A stretch of 64,000 bases of DNA. It comes from an uncultured Collinsella sp. Its GTDB lineage: Bacteria > Actinomycetota > Coriobacteriia > Coriobacteriales > Coriobacteriaceae. The notes under the pieces are model-generated. The model searched no databases and was not told where the DNA came from. It saw nothing but the letters and a program-made list of their open reading frames with translations. The translations under genes and the position numbers were made by a program. Position 1 is the first letter of the stretch; each line of letters begins with the position of its first letter. Positions 24,397-32,606 of the stretch are shown in pieces. The stretch is from NCBI GenBank assembly GCA_900544095.1, contig UQTV01000001.1, forward strand, positions 806,001 to 870,000, in the 5' to 3' direction.

Positions 24397-25257
24397 TTAA
24401 CAGACTTCTGAAAAACAGTATACATTCATGCAGTCGCCGTCGCTGCACTCACCTGGAAAAGTGCCAGCGCAAGTGAATTCTGGCTCATTGATAAGATTTC
24501 GAATTCCTTCGTTTGATGCAATTTCCTTGCTGGTTAGGTTCAGGTGGAAAAAATTGGGAACATCGCAAAATTCTTGACGATAGAAGCTGGCCGCAGCGGC
24601 AATACATTGAACGGCGATGCTTGCGGGGCACAAAAGAAGACAGATGTCTGCGTATCTGAGTAAAGGATTGCTGGAGGGGGCGAGGCCGAGTAGACCGGTT
24701 GGTCTCCCTGACTCATATACAATGAAAAATTCCTTGCTCAGATTGAACAATCCGTTTCGCACCTCTAGCGGTCGTTCATACTGCTCGACGGAAAGAGGCC
24801 AACCGTAGACAATTGTGGGACTTTCTGGTTCTGATGAGCTCGCCTGGCTTGCCAGGGAGCAAATCAGGCGAATATCGTTTTCTTGGGCAAGCCGTATATG
24901 GGTCCCATTGTCCACGCAAATCTCATCGGCAATGGGTGTGCCATTTTCGATCGGAGTTTTGACCCATCCTATTAGTCTCGATACGCTGAAACCTCTCATT
25001 GCCGAGGCTAAGTCAGATTTGAGCATGTCCGGATTGGCGTCTGGAAACTTGTCGCACATCCGATTAAGGATTGTTTCGACGGTGTTTTTACCATCGCACA
25101 GAGAGACGATGTAGCTCCCGCTTCCGTTCAACATGATATAGTTCAGCTTATCGCGTCCGGTTAGAACAGAGCGGTACCCGTTCTTTTCCTCTCTTGAGTA
25201 TGGGAGAGAAATCGATTTCGGGATAAATCCCCTTATTTCGTCAAAGCTCCATTCCAT
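24397..25257 (-). CDS. PqqD-like (RRE) and GNAT-like fusion protein
   Basis: 286 residues. AGGAGGG lies before the ATG at 25257, fixing the start. Residues about 25-95 read as a PqqD-type recognition domain (KLNYIMLNGSGSYIVSLCDG, TVETILNRMCDKFP). From about 115 there is a GNAT-type acetyltransferase pattern (THIRLAQENDIRLICSLA, then FFIVYESGRPTGLLGLA). The last 25 residues hold five Cys (CAGTFPGECSDGDCMNVYC and so on). It leads the operon and presumably presents the precursor to the radical SAM enzyme; any acyl transfer is unproven. The next gene starts 8 bases after its stop. Confidence 0.65.
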   Translation of the reverse strand: MEWSFDEIRGFIPKSISLPYSREEKNGYRSVLTGRDKLNYIMLNGSGSYIVSLCDGKNTVETILNRMCDKFPDANPDMLKSDLASAMRGFSVSRLIGWVKTPIENGTPIADEICVDNGTHIRLAQENDIRLICSLASQASSSEPESPTIVYGWPLSVEQYERPLEVRNGLFNLSKEFFIVYESGRPTGLLGLAPSSNPLLRYADICLLLCPASIAVQCIAAAASFYRQEFCDVPNFFHLNLTSKEIASNEGIRNLINEPEFTCAGTFPGECSDGDCMNVYCFSEVC

Positions 25258-25371
25258 AATTAATCCCTCCTTGTGTCTGTTTGAATATGAGCCGATTTTA
25301 GGCTCTTCGGTAGTTTCTGTGGGCGAGACATCAATTTTTCCGCAGGTGGATGCAGAAAAGTTCCGCATATA

Positions 25372-25412
25372 AGGGAAACGGCCCCGAGAGGGGGCCGTTT
25401 CCGCGCCGGGCA
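25372..25412. terminator. GC-rich hairpin at the cargo boundary
   Basis: GGAAACGGCCCC faces GGGGCCGTTTCC across a short loop, upstream of the cargo operon and next to the ISL3 remnant. There is no T tract on either strand. It may belong to an IS end. Confidence 0.45.
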
Positions 25413-25460
25413 GGGTAGGATTTCGCTTGCTACATCAACCTACCGGAAAGGCCCTGACGC

Positions 25461-25660
25461 ATGAACAGGATACTAAGCCGCGCGCTCGCGCTGGTCCACA
25501 CCGTGATCGAGTACGCCAGCATCGACGGCGGCAGGATAATCGTCGGCGTCAGGCCGTGGACGAGTTTCGGGCTGCGGTGCCCCGTCTGCGGGAGGGCAGC
25601 GAATGCTACGACAGGTCGCCAAGGCCGCGGCTGTGGCGCGCGATGGACCTGGCGAGGTCG
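25461..25660 (+). pseudogene. ISL3-family transposase, N-terminal remnant
   Basis: The frame from 25461 reads VIEYASIDGGRIIVGVRPW then LRCPVCGRAAN, the zinc-binding start of ISL3 transposases. The continuation CYDRSPRPRLWRAMDLA appears in another frame, so a frameshift is present. The sequence then passes into the istB gene. Confidence 0.7.
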
Positions 25661-26397
25661 ACCTCTCCGCGCTCGGGCTGCACGAGATGGCGGCGTCCCT
25701 GCCCGACTACGTGAGGATGGTCGCCGCGGGCGAGCGGGGCTTCGCCTCCGCCTTCGAGGAGATGACGCGCGTCGAGGTCGCCGCCCGGGAGGTCAGGATC
25801 ACCAACCAGCGCATTCGGTCGTCGGGGTTCCCCTACGTCAAGGGGCTGGCGGACTTCGACTGGGACTTCCAGCCGTCGGTCCCTCGCGCCGAGATCGAGG
25901 AGCTCGCGACCCTCAGGTTCGTGGAGCGGGCCGAGAACGTCCTGTTCGTGGGAAGCCCCGGCGTGGGCAAGACGCATCTCGCCGTCGCGCTGGGCATCGA
26001 GGCAGTCAGGGCAGGGCGCGAGGTCAGGTTCGTGGACTGCGCCCGGCTCGTCGAGGACCTTGAGGACGCCTCGTCGCGCGGCATCCTCAAGAAGAGGCTC
26101 AAGCACTACGCCCACTCGAGGCTGCTGATCATCGACGAGCTCGGCTACCTCGACGTCGGCAGCGTGGGCGCGGACCTGTTGTTCCAGCTGATATTGACGC
26201 GCTACGAGCAGCGCTCGACGATCATCACCGCCGACGTGGGGATCGGCGGCTGGGGCAGGGTGTTCGGGGACGACGTGGCGGCGAGCGCGATCGCGGACAG
26301 GGTGTGCCACCACTGCCACCACTGCCACCTGGTCAAGATAGCCGGCAGGTCCTACAGGCTGAAGGACCTGCCGAGGGACGGACCCGTCAAGGCGTGA
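25603..26397 (+). CDS. IS21-family IstB helper ATPase, orphan
   Basis: 264 residues in the frame, of which about 25 on are IstB. Walker A is GSPGVGKTHLA and Walker B is LLIIDELGYLD, followed by YEQRSTIITADVGIGGW and the end LVKIAGRSYRLKDL. IstB assists IstA at transposition. No istA stands beside it, and its first residues derive from the ISL3 remnant, so it is probably a relic. CHHCHHCHL contains one HCH more than I expect from the family, consistent with a 9-base tandem duplication. High GC contrasts with the cargo. Confidence 0.75.
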   Translation: MLRQVAKAAAVARDGPGEVDLSALGLHEMAASLPDYVRMVAAGERGFASAFEEMTRVEVAAREVRITNQRIRSSGFPYVKGLADFDWDFQPSVPRAEIEELATLRFVERAENVLFVGSPGVGKTHLAVALGIEAVRAGREVRFVDCARLVEDLEDASSRGILKKRLKHYAHSRLLIIDELGYLDVGSVGADLLFQLILTRYEQRSTIITADVGIGGWGRVFGDDVAASAIADRVCHHCHHCHLVKIAGRSYRLKDLPRDGPVKA

Positions 26398-26893
26398 CCG
26401 GAATCGGTGAAAATACGTTAGCGCAAGCGGTGAAGCCGCCTTTGCGCGAACGGCGCGTTTGATTAGTGAAACTGGTGAAAATTAGATTGACGCTAACAGG
26501 GGCGTGCCCGTCGCGGCGTTTCACGGGGATGTCTCGCGCCATCCCCGGACCCCTTCGCGCCAAAGGGACGAGTCCCCTTGGAACCCCGGGCCGCCGCCGG
26601 CGGGCCGTGAACGGCGGGACAATCACTCGGCTTCAACTCGCGATCGCCCCGCCGGCTCTCGCTCCGGCTCCGTTCGATGGCTCCCCTGGGTCGCCATCAC
26701 TGCGCCTCCGCTCACCTGTCCCGTTGCACTCCGGTCGATTCGGCCTACGCTTCTCGGGGCATGCAAGATATGTATTCCGTGCAACGGAATATCTTGCCCG
26801 GCCGAAGCCGGGATGTGCGAACCGCTCCAAAGTCGCTCCCGCAGAACCGTGCAACAGGCTTACCGGCTGTTGCACGGACCTCAGATATGAAAG
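26398..26893. other. Non-coding stretch with IS end repeats and three hairpins
   Basis: GGTGAAAATACGTTAGCG (near 26406) and GGTGAAAATTAGATTGACGC (near 26474) look like repeated IS21 end sites. Hairpins follow: a 12-bp stem with a 4-base bulge (26764-26796), CCCGGC/GCCGGG (26798-26813), and a perfect 11-bp stem CCGTGCAACAG/CTGTTGCACGG (26847-26877). The last lies 17 bases past the relaxase stop. No convincing gene. An origin of transfer is possible. Confidence 0.5.
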
Positions 26894-27829
26894 TCAGTCC
26901 CGGCCTCTTTCGTCATCCACACCCTCGCGAGCCAGCTCCCACGCGGCCCGTATGGCAAGGTCGATTCCCCTTGCCGTGAACCTCATAATCCGCCCGGTCG
27001 AGCGGTTGACGGCGTAGCCGAGCCTCGCGCCGTTGATCTTCCTCGTCTTGCCGAGGGACTCCGAGTGATAGCGGTATTGCAGCGCCCCCCGCTTGGATCG
27101 GGCGATCTCGATCCCATCCGATTCCAACCGCCTTGCAAACTCTCCGAAGCGGTCGGGGCAGCTCTTGAGCCTCCCGACCTCCTCTGCCCTCTGGGCGACA
27201 ATCGCTCGGACCCTTGCGTTCTCGGATTTGTCGGATCTCCCCTTCTTTGCCATCTCGCGCTCCTCGCGACCGGGCTGGCGCGCGTGCACCTTCGAGTTCG
27301 AGAGGCCCCTTTCGAGCTGGCTCAGGCCGTACTTCGTATCGAGCTCCTTCACCGTTCTCACGCGGGATTTCGCCGCCGCCCTCGCCGGCCCGTCGTTCAG
27401 ACGCCGCCCAGTCTCGAGGTCCGTCCTATTGATGGCGAGGTGAGCGGCGAATCGGGCCGATCCATCCGACCTGCACCTCTCCTCATGCAGCACAATCACG
27501 ATCTCCTGGTTGGGATAGCGCTTGGCGATGTAGTCCCTCGCGTACTCCATGCAACGCGAGGGCGTCATCGGCCCGCCGTTGCAGGAGCACTCGTCCGGGT
27601 TGAAGCCGATCACCTGATGCTGCATGTACGTGCACCTTGAGCCCTGCTTCCCGGGCCGGTTGTGCCCGGCCGCCTCCCGGGTGGCGTCCATTTCCTCGAA
27701 CCATCGATCCTCATCGATGATGTGCTGGGTATCGTGGTCCAGGACTTTCTCCCTGTCCCAATCGAAATACCGCTTGAGGTTTTGGAGGTGCTCCCCGCTC
27801 ATGACGCTCGCCTGCTTGATTGCGGTCAT
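26894..27829 (-). CDS. Relaxase/mobilization nuclease (MobA-like)
   Basis: 311 residues from MTAIKQASVMSG at 27829, with GAAGGGAG upstream; a longer frame back to 28168 lies inside virD4 and is rejected. The region EIVIVLHEERC then ARFAAHLAINRTDLETGRRLN resembles the metal-binding and NR(T/V)DxxTGRRL part of VirD2/MobA-type relaxases, although the usual HxH pair is reduced to one His. The C-terminal half is basic and helical. It would nick the element at oriT. It is coupled to VirD4, 26 bases upstream. Confidence 0.7.
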   Translation of the reverse strand: MTAIKQASVMSGEHLQNLKRYFDWDREKVLDHDTQHIIDEDRWFEEMDATREAAGHNRPGKQGSRCTYMQHQVIGFNPDECSCNGGPMTPSRCMEYARDYIAKRYPNQEIVIVLHEERCRSDGSARFAAHLAINRTDLETGRRLNDGPARAAAKSRVRTVKELDTKYGLSQLERGLSNSKVHARQPGREEREMAKKGRSDKSENARVRAIVAQRAEEVGRLKSCPDRFGEFARRLESDGIEIARSKRGALQYRYHSESLGKTRKINGARLGYAVNRSTGRIMRFTARGIDLAIRAAWELAREGVDDERGRD

Positions 27830-27855
27830 TTTCCAACTCCCTTCAAAAACCGCCG

Positions 27856-29769
27856 TCAGTCGACGAAGAGGCCGGACCATCCGTCGGCAACAGGCGGCTC
27901 CGCGGCCTCTTCCTCGAATTCGGGAGTCCAGAGATCGACGCCGTCCTCCCGACCCATTTGCCTTGATATCAGCCTGGCCTGGTATTCCATCCTCTTGGCC
28001 GCCTCGTGCTCGCGCGTCCCCAGATCGAAGTGCTCCTTCGTCGGCATCCGCGTGCAATCGCAGACAAGGGCCCGGAAGCACCCCGCATGTTCCCTGCCCA
28101 CGCCGTTCTCCGCGGTCTTCACCACGATGACGCCGTCCTTGTCGGGGGACATCTCCGTCCACTCCCAAGGATGAATCAGGTCGTCGGCGTGCTCGCTGTA
28201 GGATGTCGACCCCGTACCGCCCGAAGGCCCCCTGCTCGAGCTGGTTCCCATGGTGTGCCGCGTCGTCTTCCCGACTAGCTCGGTGAAATACTGGCGGTCC
28301 TCGGCCTCGCCCAGTTTCATGGCGACCTTGACGCCGCAGTTTGCCAGGATCTTCTTCCGTCCGTCGCGCTCGCCGTACTTGTTCAGCTGAGAGATGTTCT
28401 GGACTGCGCCCATCCAGAACAGGTCGTACGAGCGCCCAAGGCTGAGAAGGCTAGGCAGGCACTCGACCTTCGGCAGGTTCCCCCATTCGTCGCCGAGGAT
28501 GGACACCGGCCGCGGCAGCTTTCCACCAGCTGCGTCCGCGATGGAATACACGGCAGCGTAGAGCTGCTCGAACAGGACCGCCGCGATCGCGTTGTAGGGG
28601 GAGCCCTCGTCCATCACGTGGAGGAACAGCGCGGTCTTCTCGCTCAGGATTCTACTCGGATCGATATCATCGCCCGAGACCATTCGCGCAATCGGCGCCG
28701 AAGCGTAGATCCTCAGGTTGACCTTTAGCGTGGAAACGATGCTCCTCAGCTCGTTGCCGCCGCTCGAGATGAACTGTGAGGCACGCGAGCGGGCCGGATG
28801 CCCCTGCGGCAGGGAACGGAACAGGCCCTTCAGCGGCTCACACGGATCCTCGCCGGCCCCCTCCGTCCCCAGGCACATGATGTGGTAGACCGTCGCGAGG
28901 TGCTTGCAGCCCCGCGGGCAGCCCTCGTCCAGCACGACCAGAAGGATCGTCGCGGCGAGCAGCGACCGCGCGGATTCCGTCCAGTGGCTCGCCTTCGCAT
29001 CGCCCTCCCCGGCGATGAGCGTACGGGCGACGGCATCCGCGGCCTGCTCAGCCCCCGGCAGATTCCCCCCGTTCGCGAGCCTATCGACCATTTCCAGTGG
29101 ATTGAACGTGTCGCTCTTCTCGGGATGCTGGGCGTCCAGCAGAAGCACCCGGTACCCGCGACGCTCCAGCTCGTCGCCCGTCAACTCGATGAGCTCACTC
29201 TTCACATCGGACACGATAATGGTCTGCGGCCTCGATTCCCCGTCATCCGCCCCATACGTCAGCAGATCAATTGTCGGGATCAGCAGCGATCTTGATTTTC
29301 CGGCACCCGTTGAGCCGTCGAGGAACATGTGCCGCCTCGGTTCGAACAGATACTTGGAGCCGAACAGCGTCTTCTCAAACCCGTACACGAATCCTCTGCT
29401 TTTCGGCTGTCCGTGCCCGTCCCAAATCTCCGAGCCCCGGATGGTCTCCGGCCCCGTTTTCACCCGCGCCTCCCCAAGTACACCTCCGTCGGCGGCTCGC
29501 TCCTTCGAGGAAGCCGATAGCTGCATGAGCACGAATACCGACAGGAACAGCGCGAACGAGGCGAGACAGCCAGGGACGCAATGAGGCCCCACGTTAATCC
29601 ACCACCAAATGGTGTTATCCACGCTCAGGGTGAATCCGATCGAGCTCAGCTCGATTGGAAATCCGAGGATCATGCAATCGAGGGGAATGGCGATAAGTGG
29701 CGCAAACCCCGCGGTAAGCAGCGCTGCGAAAACCAGCGCCATGACCAGCTTCTCCTTCACGAGAACCAC
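27856..29769 (-). CDS. VirD4/TraG-type coupling protein
   Basis: 637 residues. Two N-terminal membrane segments (about 8-35 and 55-82) precede an ATPase with Walker A GSTGAGKSR (near 153) and Walker B-like VSILGDEWGNLP. FWMGAVQNISQLNKYG is typical of TraG/VirD4. It links the relaxosome to a type IV secretion channel, which would have to come from a co-resident element. GTG start directly after the MobC stop (TAGGTG). Confidence 0.88.
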   Translation of the reverse strand: MVLVKEKLVMALVFAALLTAGFAPLIAIPLDCMILGFPIELSSIGFTLSVDNTIWWWINVGPHCVPGCLASFALFLSVFVLMQLSASSKERAADGGVLGEARVKTGPETIRGSEIWDGHGQPKSRGFVYGFEKTLFGSKYLFEPRRHMFLDGSTGAGKSRSLLIPTIDLLTYGADDGESRPQTIIVSDVKSELIELTGDELERRGYRVLLLDAQHPEKSDTFNPLEMVDRLANGGNLPGAEQAADAVARTLIAGEGDAKASHWTESARSLLAATILLVVLDEGCPRGCKHLATVYHIMCLGTEGAGEDPCEPLKGLFRSLPQGHPARSRASQFISSGGNELRSIVSTLKVNLRIYASAPIARMVSGDDIDPSRILSEKTALFLHVMDEGSPYNAIAAVLFEQLYAAVYSIADAAGGKLPRPVSILGDEWGNLPKVECLPSLLSLGRSYDLFWMGAVQNISQLNKYGERDGRKKILANCGVKVAMKLGEAEDRQYFTELVGKTTRHTMGTSSSRGPSGGTGSTSYSEHADDLIHPWEWTEMSPDKDGVIVVKTAENGVGREHAGCFRALVCDCTRMPTKEHFDLGTREHEAAKRMEYQARLISRQMGREDGVDLWTPEFEEEAAEPPVADGWSGLFVD

Positions 29770-30108
29770 CTACTCTCTCGCACGGGCGAGTAGGTCGTTG
29801 ACCCAGCCCACCGCCGTCGAGACGATTGATGTCGCCCGGTTGAGATTATTGAGGACGACCGGATCGGACCCGTAGGTGTTGAGGGCGCGGACCGCCTGGT
29901 TGAGGTTCGTGCCGATCTTCTTCAACTCAGTCCTGATACCGGCAAGTTCCCCCGCGTCGGCGACCCTGACCGGCTTCTCGCCGCAGAGCAGGGCGGCATC
30001 GCGCATGAAGGAGGACGCCGGCATGTTCATGGCCGCCGCCTTCTCCTCGATAGCCTTACGCTGCGACTCACTCATCCGTACGTTGATATGCGTATTCATG
30101 GAAGTCAT
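29770..30108 (-). CDS. MobC-like relaxosome accessory protein
   Basis: 112 residues from the ATG at 30108; 30099 (MNTHINVRM) is equally possible, and the upstream frame is rejected for lack of a ribosome site. It has an N-terminal ribbon-helix-helix (THINVRMSESQRKAIEEKA, SSFMRDAAL) and the bacterial mobilization protein motif LKKIGTNLNQAVRALN. It binds near oriT and helps the relaxase. First in the mobC-virD4-relaxase operon. Confidence 0.8.
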   Translation of the reverse strand: MTSMNTHINVRMSESQRKAIEEKAAAMNMPASSFMRDAALLCGEKPVRVADAGELAGIRTELKKIGTNLNQAVRALNTYGSDPVVLNNLNRATSIVSTAVGWVNDLLARARE

Positions 30109-30123
30109 AACCATCCAATCCGA

Positions 30124-30147
30124 GCGGGGCCGACGCATCGGCCCCGC
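30124..30147. other. 10-bp perfect inverted repeat upstream of mobC (oriT candidate)
   Basis: GCGGGGCCGA (30124-30133) and TCGGCCCCGC (30138-30147) flank CGCA. CCCCTTTT follows on the plus strand, so it could instead terminate plus-strand transcription. Its place just before mobC suits an origin of transfer. Confidence 0.4.
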
Positions 30148-30155
30148 CCCTTTTA

Positions 30156-30431
30156 TTAAGTTGAAATTGTTTGGAGCATCTGACCGATGCGCCCAATCCT
30201 CACCCTCGCCCAGACATCGAAGGGGACTCCCGGCAAGCTGCCGAGATATATACGGTATGGTCGCCATTGTTCTCTATAGATATCGAGAGCATCGAGCAGG
30301 CGCTTCCATTCCCAAATGAGCTCATCGGCCGAGAGCAGAGGAAGATCCCTGTTCTCGGCGCGCGCGAGCTCATCGGACGACAAGCATGGATTGGGAGCCC
30401 GGTATCCACCAATGTAGGGTCCGGGCTCCAT
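30156..30431 (-). CDS. Hypothetical protein of the element backbone
   Basis: 91 residues, starting MEPGPYIGGYRAPNP immediately after the DnaB-like stop (TAATTATG). It is Trp- and Arg-rich (ELIWEWKRLLDALDIYREQW). No family recognised. The tight spacing with the ATPase gene supports it being real. Confidence 0.55.
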   Translation of the reverse strand: MEPGPYIGGYRAPNPCLSSDELARAENRDLPLLSADELIWEWKRLLDALDIYREQWRPYRIYLGSLPGVPFDVWARVRIGRIGQMLQTIST

Positions 30432-30433
30432 AA

Positions 30434-31300
30434 TTAGCCGATTTCGGTAAACATCGCTGCTGGTGCGTTGAACTCAAACTCGACAATACCGCAGGAACCG
30501 TAACGGTTCTTTGTGATTGAAGCAATGACGGGCCGTTTTTTAAGCAACATATTGGCATTACGCTCTTCGGGCTTATCGCCCTTAATAGAAAGCGACATAA
30601 CGAGATCTGCCGAATACTCGAACATGTTGCACCCGCCTATCGCCTGAAGCCCGGTGGTCTGCTTGTCGTAATTAACGCGGTTAATTGATGAGATAGCGAA
30701 GAGCGGACAATGGGCCTCATCCACGATTCGGCGGAGCTCGGAAGCGACGAGCTTGAGACCGATACGCTCGTCGGCAATGCGCAGTTCCTGCGGCAAAGAG
30801 ACGATTTGCGCGTAATCAACAATAACCAGTGGCGGTTCGCCATGTTTATCGGCAACCTCTTCGATTGCCTTTCGCATCCCGGCATATTTAATTTCACCAG
30901 GAATGATATACATTCGCTCGGCGATGCTGCGGGCGTAAATGTCGAGAACCTTCTCGAAGAGCCCGCGTTTGTCCTCAGACATGCCATCGCCGTTCATATC
31001 ATCGTGCGTGAGCTCGCCGCCCGAGATGCGGGTGAGGCTCTTCGCGAGCATGCTGTCTCGCCCGAGCTCGCCCTCAAAGATGACCACCGGATGGCCAGCA
31101 ATGGCCCATCCGTCGGCGATTTGCTGCATAAACGTTGTTTTACCCGTACCGGGTCCGCCGGGGACGATGCACAGGTATTGACGAAGACCTCCGAGGATAG
31201 TATCCAGCGCACCGTGTTCGATATGCCCAAGCGGCCTATTCTTTAAGATACGCAAGGCGGTCTCGTCGAGGCCGACGCTCATGGGATTTAAAGCCGGCAC
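30434..31300 (-). CDS. DnaB-like helicase-family ATPase without N-terminal domain
   Basis: 288 residues with a GTG start and GGAGG 10 bases upstream. Walker A is GGPGTGKTTFM and Walker B LVIVDYAQIV; FAISSINRVNYDKQ and ITKNRYGSCG follow the DnaB C-terminal order. The N-terminal primase-binding domain is absent. On mobile elements such proteins probably support replication of the excised circle. It overlaps the excisionase-like gene by 13 bases. Confidence 0.75.
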   Translation of the reverse strand: MPALNPMSVGLDETALRILKNRPLGHIEHGALDTILGGLRQYLCIVPGGPGTGKTTFMQQIADGWAIAGHPVVIFEGELGRDSMLAKSLTRISGGELTHDDMNGDGMSEDKRGLFEKVLDIYARSIAERMYIIPGEIKYAGMRKAIEEVADKHGEPPLVIVDYAQIVSLPQELRIADERIGLKLVASELRRIVDEAHCPLFAISSINRVNYDKQTTGLQAIGGCNMFEYSADLVMSLSIKGDKPEERNANMLLKKRPVIASITKNRYGSCGIVEFEFNAPAAMFTEIG

Positions 31301-31542
31301 GGTTCGCTCGCCTCCAATTCATGGAGGTATGCAAAGAAGCTCGATTCAAGGATGTAAATGCGGCGGTGCAACGCAATCGCGCGCCCGCTCTCCTTCATCA
31401 TCTTCGAGGCCGTAACCGGACTCAAGCCGGTTATCTTGCACACTTCAGCGATGCCAAGAAGGCGCTCGTGGCCCAAGTTGGAATCAGAAGAAACCGCAGT
31501 TGATGCTTGTACGGCAGCGTACGGTTCAGGCTCTACAATCAT
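31288..31542 (-). CDS. Excisionase-like helix-turn-helix protein
   Basis: 84 residues. LLGIAEVCKITGLSPVTASKMMKESGRAI is a MerR/excisionase-type helix-turn-helix, followed by the wing-like RRIYILESSF. AAAGGATTC precedes the ATG. First in the operon with the DnaB-like gene. It would direct excision with the integrase or regulate the backbone. Confidence 0.65.
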   Translation of the reverse strand: MIVEPEPYAAVQASTAVSSDSNLGHERLLGIAEVCKITGLSPVTASKMMKESGRAIALHRRIYILESSFFAYLHELEASEPCRL

Positions 31543-31804
31543 GGTAGAATCCTTTCAGGCTAGCTCGCCCCTCCCCCTTCGTCGCCAAACTTAGATAGGG
31601 AAGGGCGGGCGGCTTTTTAATCAATGACCGAAAATAAAATAACTCCTTTCAAACAAGCTGGTCAGGCGCTTACTGTTTATATTGTAACACTGTCTGTTGC
31701 ACAATCATATCTAGTTACAGTTCTAATTTCTAATTCACTTTCTGACTGTATAGACTTTATTGTCTGACTGATTTAATATATATACAACGATGATTGGAGT
31801 GGTT
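31543..31804. promoter_or_regulatory. AT-rich divergent promoter region of the element
   Basis: 262 bases without a gene between divergent backbone genes. TTTCTGACTGTATAGAC and TTATTGTCTGACTG form a loose dyad at 31739-31770, followed by ATTTAATATATATAC. A control region for both directions is likely. Confidence 0.5.
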
Positions 31805-32569
31805 ATGGGACGTTTACCATTATCCGGAAGTAAGATGCGGAAAATTAAGTTCGGAACAACTGTTCAGGCGACGACCCCGGAGAAAATCGAAGAGCTACGC
31901 CTCAAGAACCCCGAATCAGTCAGAAGCACCGGCGAGGCTATCGACTATCTATGCAACCTGCTCACGGGGTTGCAGCCGAGGGTCGCCAGGGCCCTCGATG
32001 AGGCGTGCCTCAGGGAAGCTCGGCAAATCACCAATGAAATGAAGGCCCTTCCCGTTGACGGATCAGAAGAAATGAGTTTTAGTCAATTGGAACTTTATCG
32101 AGAGCAATTCCAGAGGCTCCACGACCATTTCTCTTTATATTGCGAGAAAGAGGAGAGGCCCCAGGGAATGAGACGGGTCGATCTCCTCGGCGGCGATTAC
32201 GCTGTCCTCCCCTCCTCTTGGACTTTATTGGAAACAGAGGAATGCGCGAAGTCTTGCAGCCAGGTCGGAATTATCGAAATTCGCGGCGGCGCAAAATACG
32301 ATGCGCCTCATTTTGCCTTCTTCCATAACGGAGAGTACAGTCAAAAGGACAAATTGCAGCGCGCAACCAAACTCTGGCCCCGCATGACCGACGTGATGCG
32401 CGACGAGGTCAAACTGGTCACAGATGATGAGGGACATTACCTAAATATGGACGAGCACCTAGCCGCCCCCATCATTTGTTATTTCAACCTTCTAGATGCC
32501 AGCTACTATCAGTCTATGGAGCTGGAGCCGCCATATGGCGCAATGATCTACCGAAACAATGTCGCTTAA
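31805..32569 (+). CDS. Hypothetical protein with ribbon-helix-helix-like start
   Basis: 254 residues from MGRLPLSGSKMRK at 31805, where GGAG has good spacing; an ATG at 31790 is less well placed. Residues about 12-50 (KIKFGTTVQATTPEKIEEL, STGEAIDYLCNLL) resemble a ribbon-helix-helix domain. The remainder is not recognised; EIRGGAKYDAPHFAFF and a Trp-rich centre stand out. It is divergent from the excisionase and convergent with the integrase, so a regulator of the element is plausible. Confidence 0.6.
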   Translation: MGRLPLSGSKMRKIKFGTTVQATTPEKIEELRLKNPESVRSTGEAIDYLCNLLTGLQPRVARALDEACLREARQITNEMKALPVDGSEEMSFSQLELYREQFQRLHDHFSLYCEKEERPQGMRRVDLLGGDYAVLPSSWTLLETEECAKSCSQVGIIEIRGGAKYDAPHFAFFHNGEYSQKDKLQRATKLWPRMTDVMRDEVKLVTDDEGHYLNMDEHLAAPIICYFNLLDASYYQSMELEPPYGAMIYRNNVA

Positions 32570-32598
32570 AAAAGAGGCCCCAAAGGGGCCTCTTTTTT
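32568..32598. terminator. Bidirectional terminator
   Basis: AAAAAAGAGGCCCC and GGGGCCTCTTTTTT face each other around AAA, between convergent genes. Confidence 0.95.
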
Positions 32599-32606
32599 AG
32601 CCCTTT

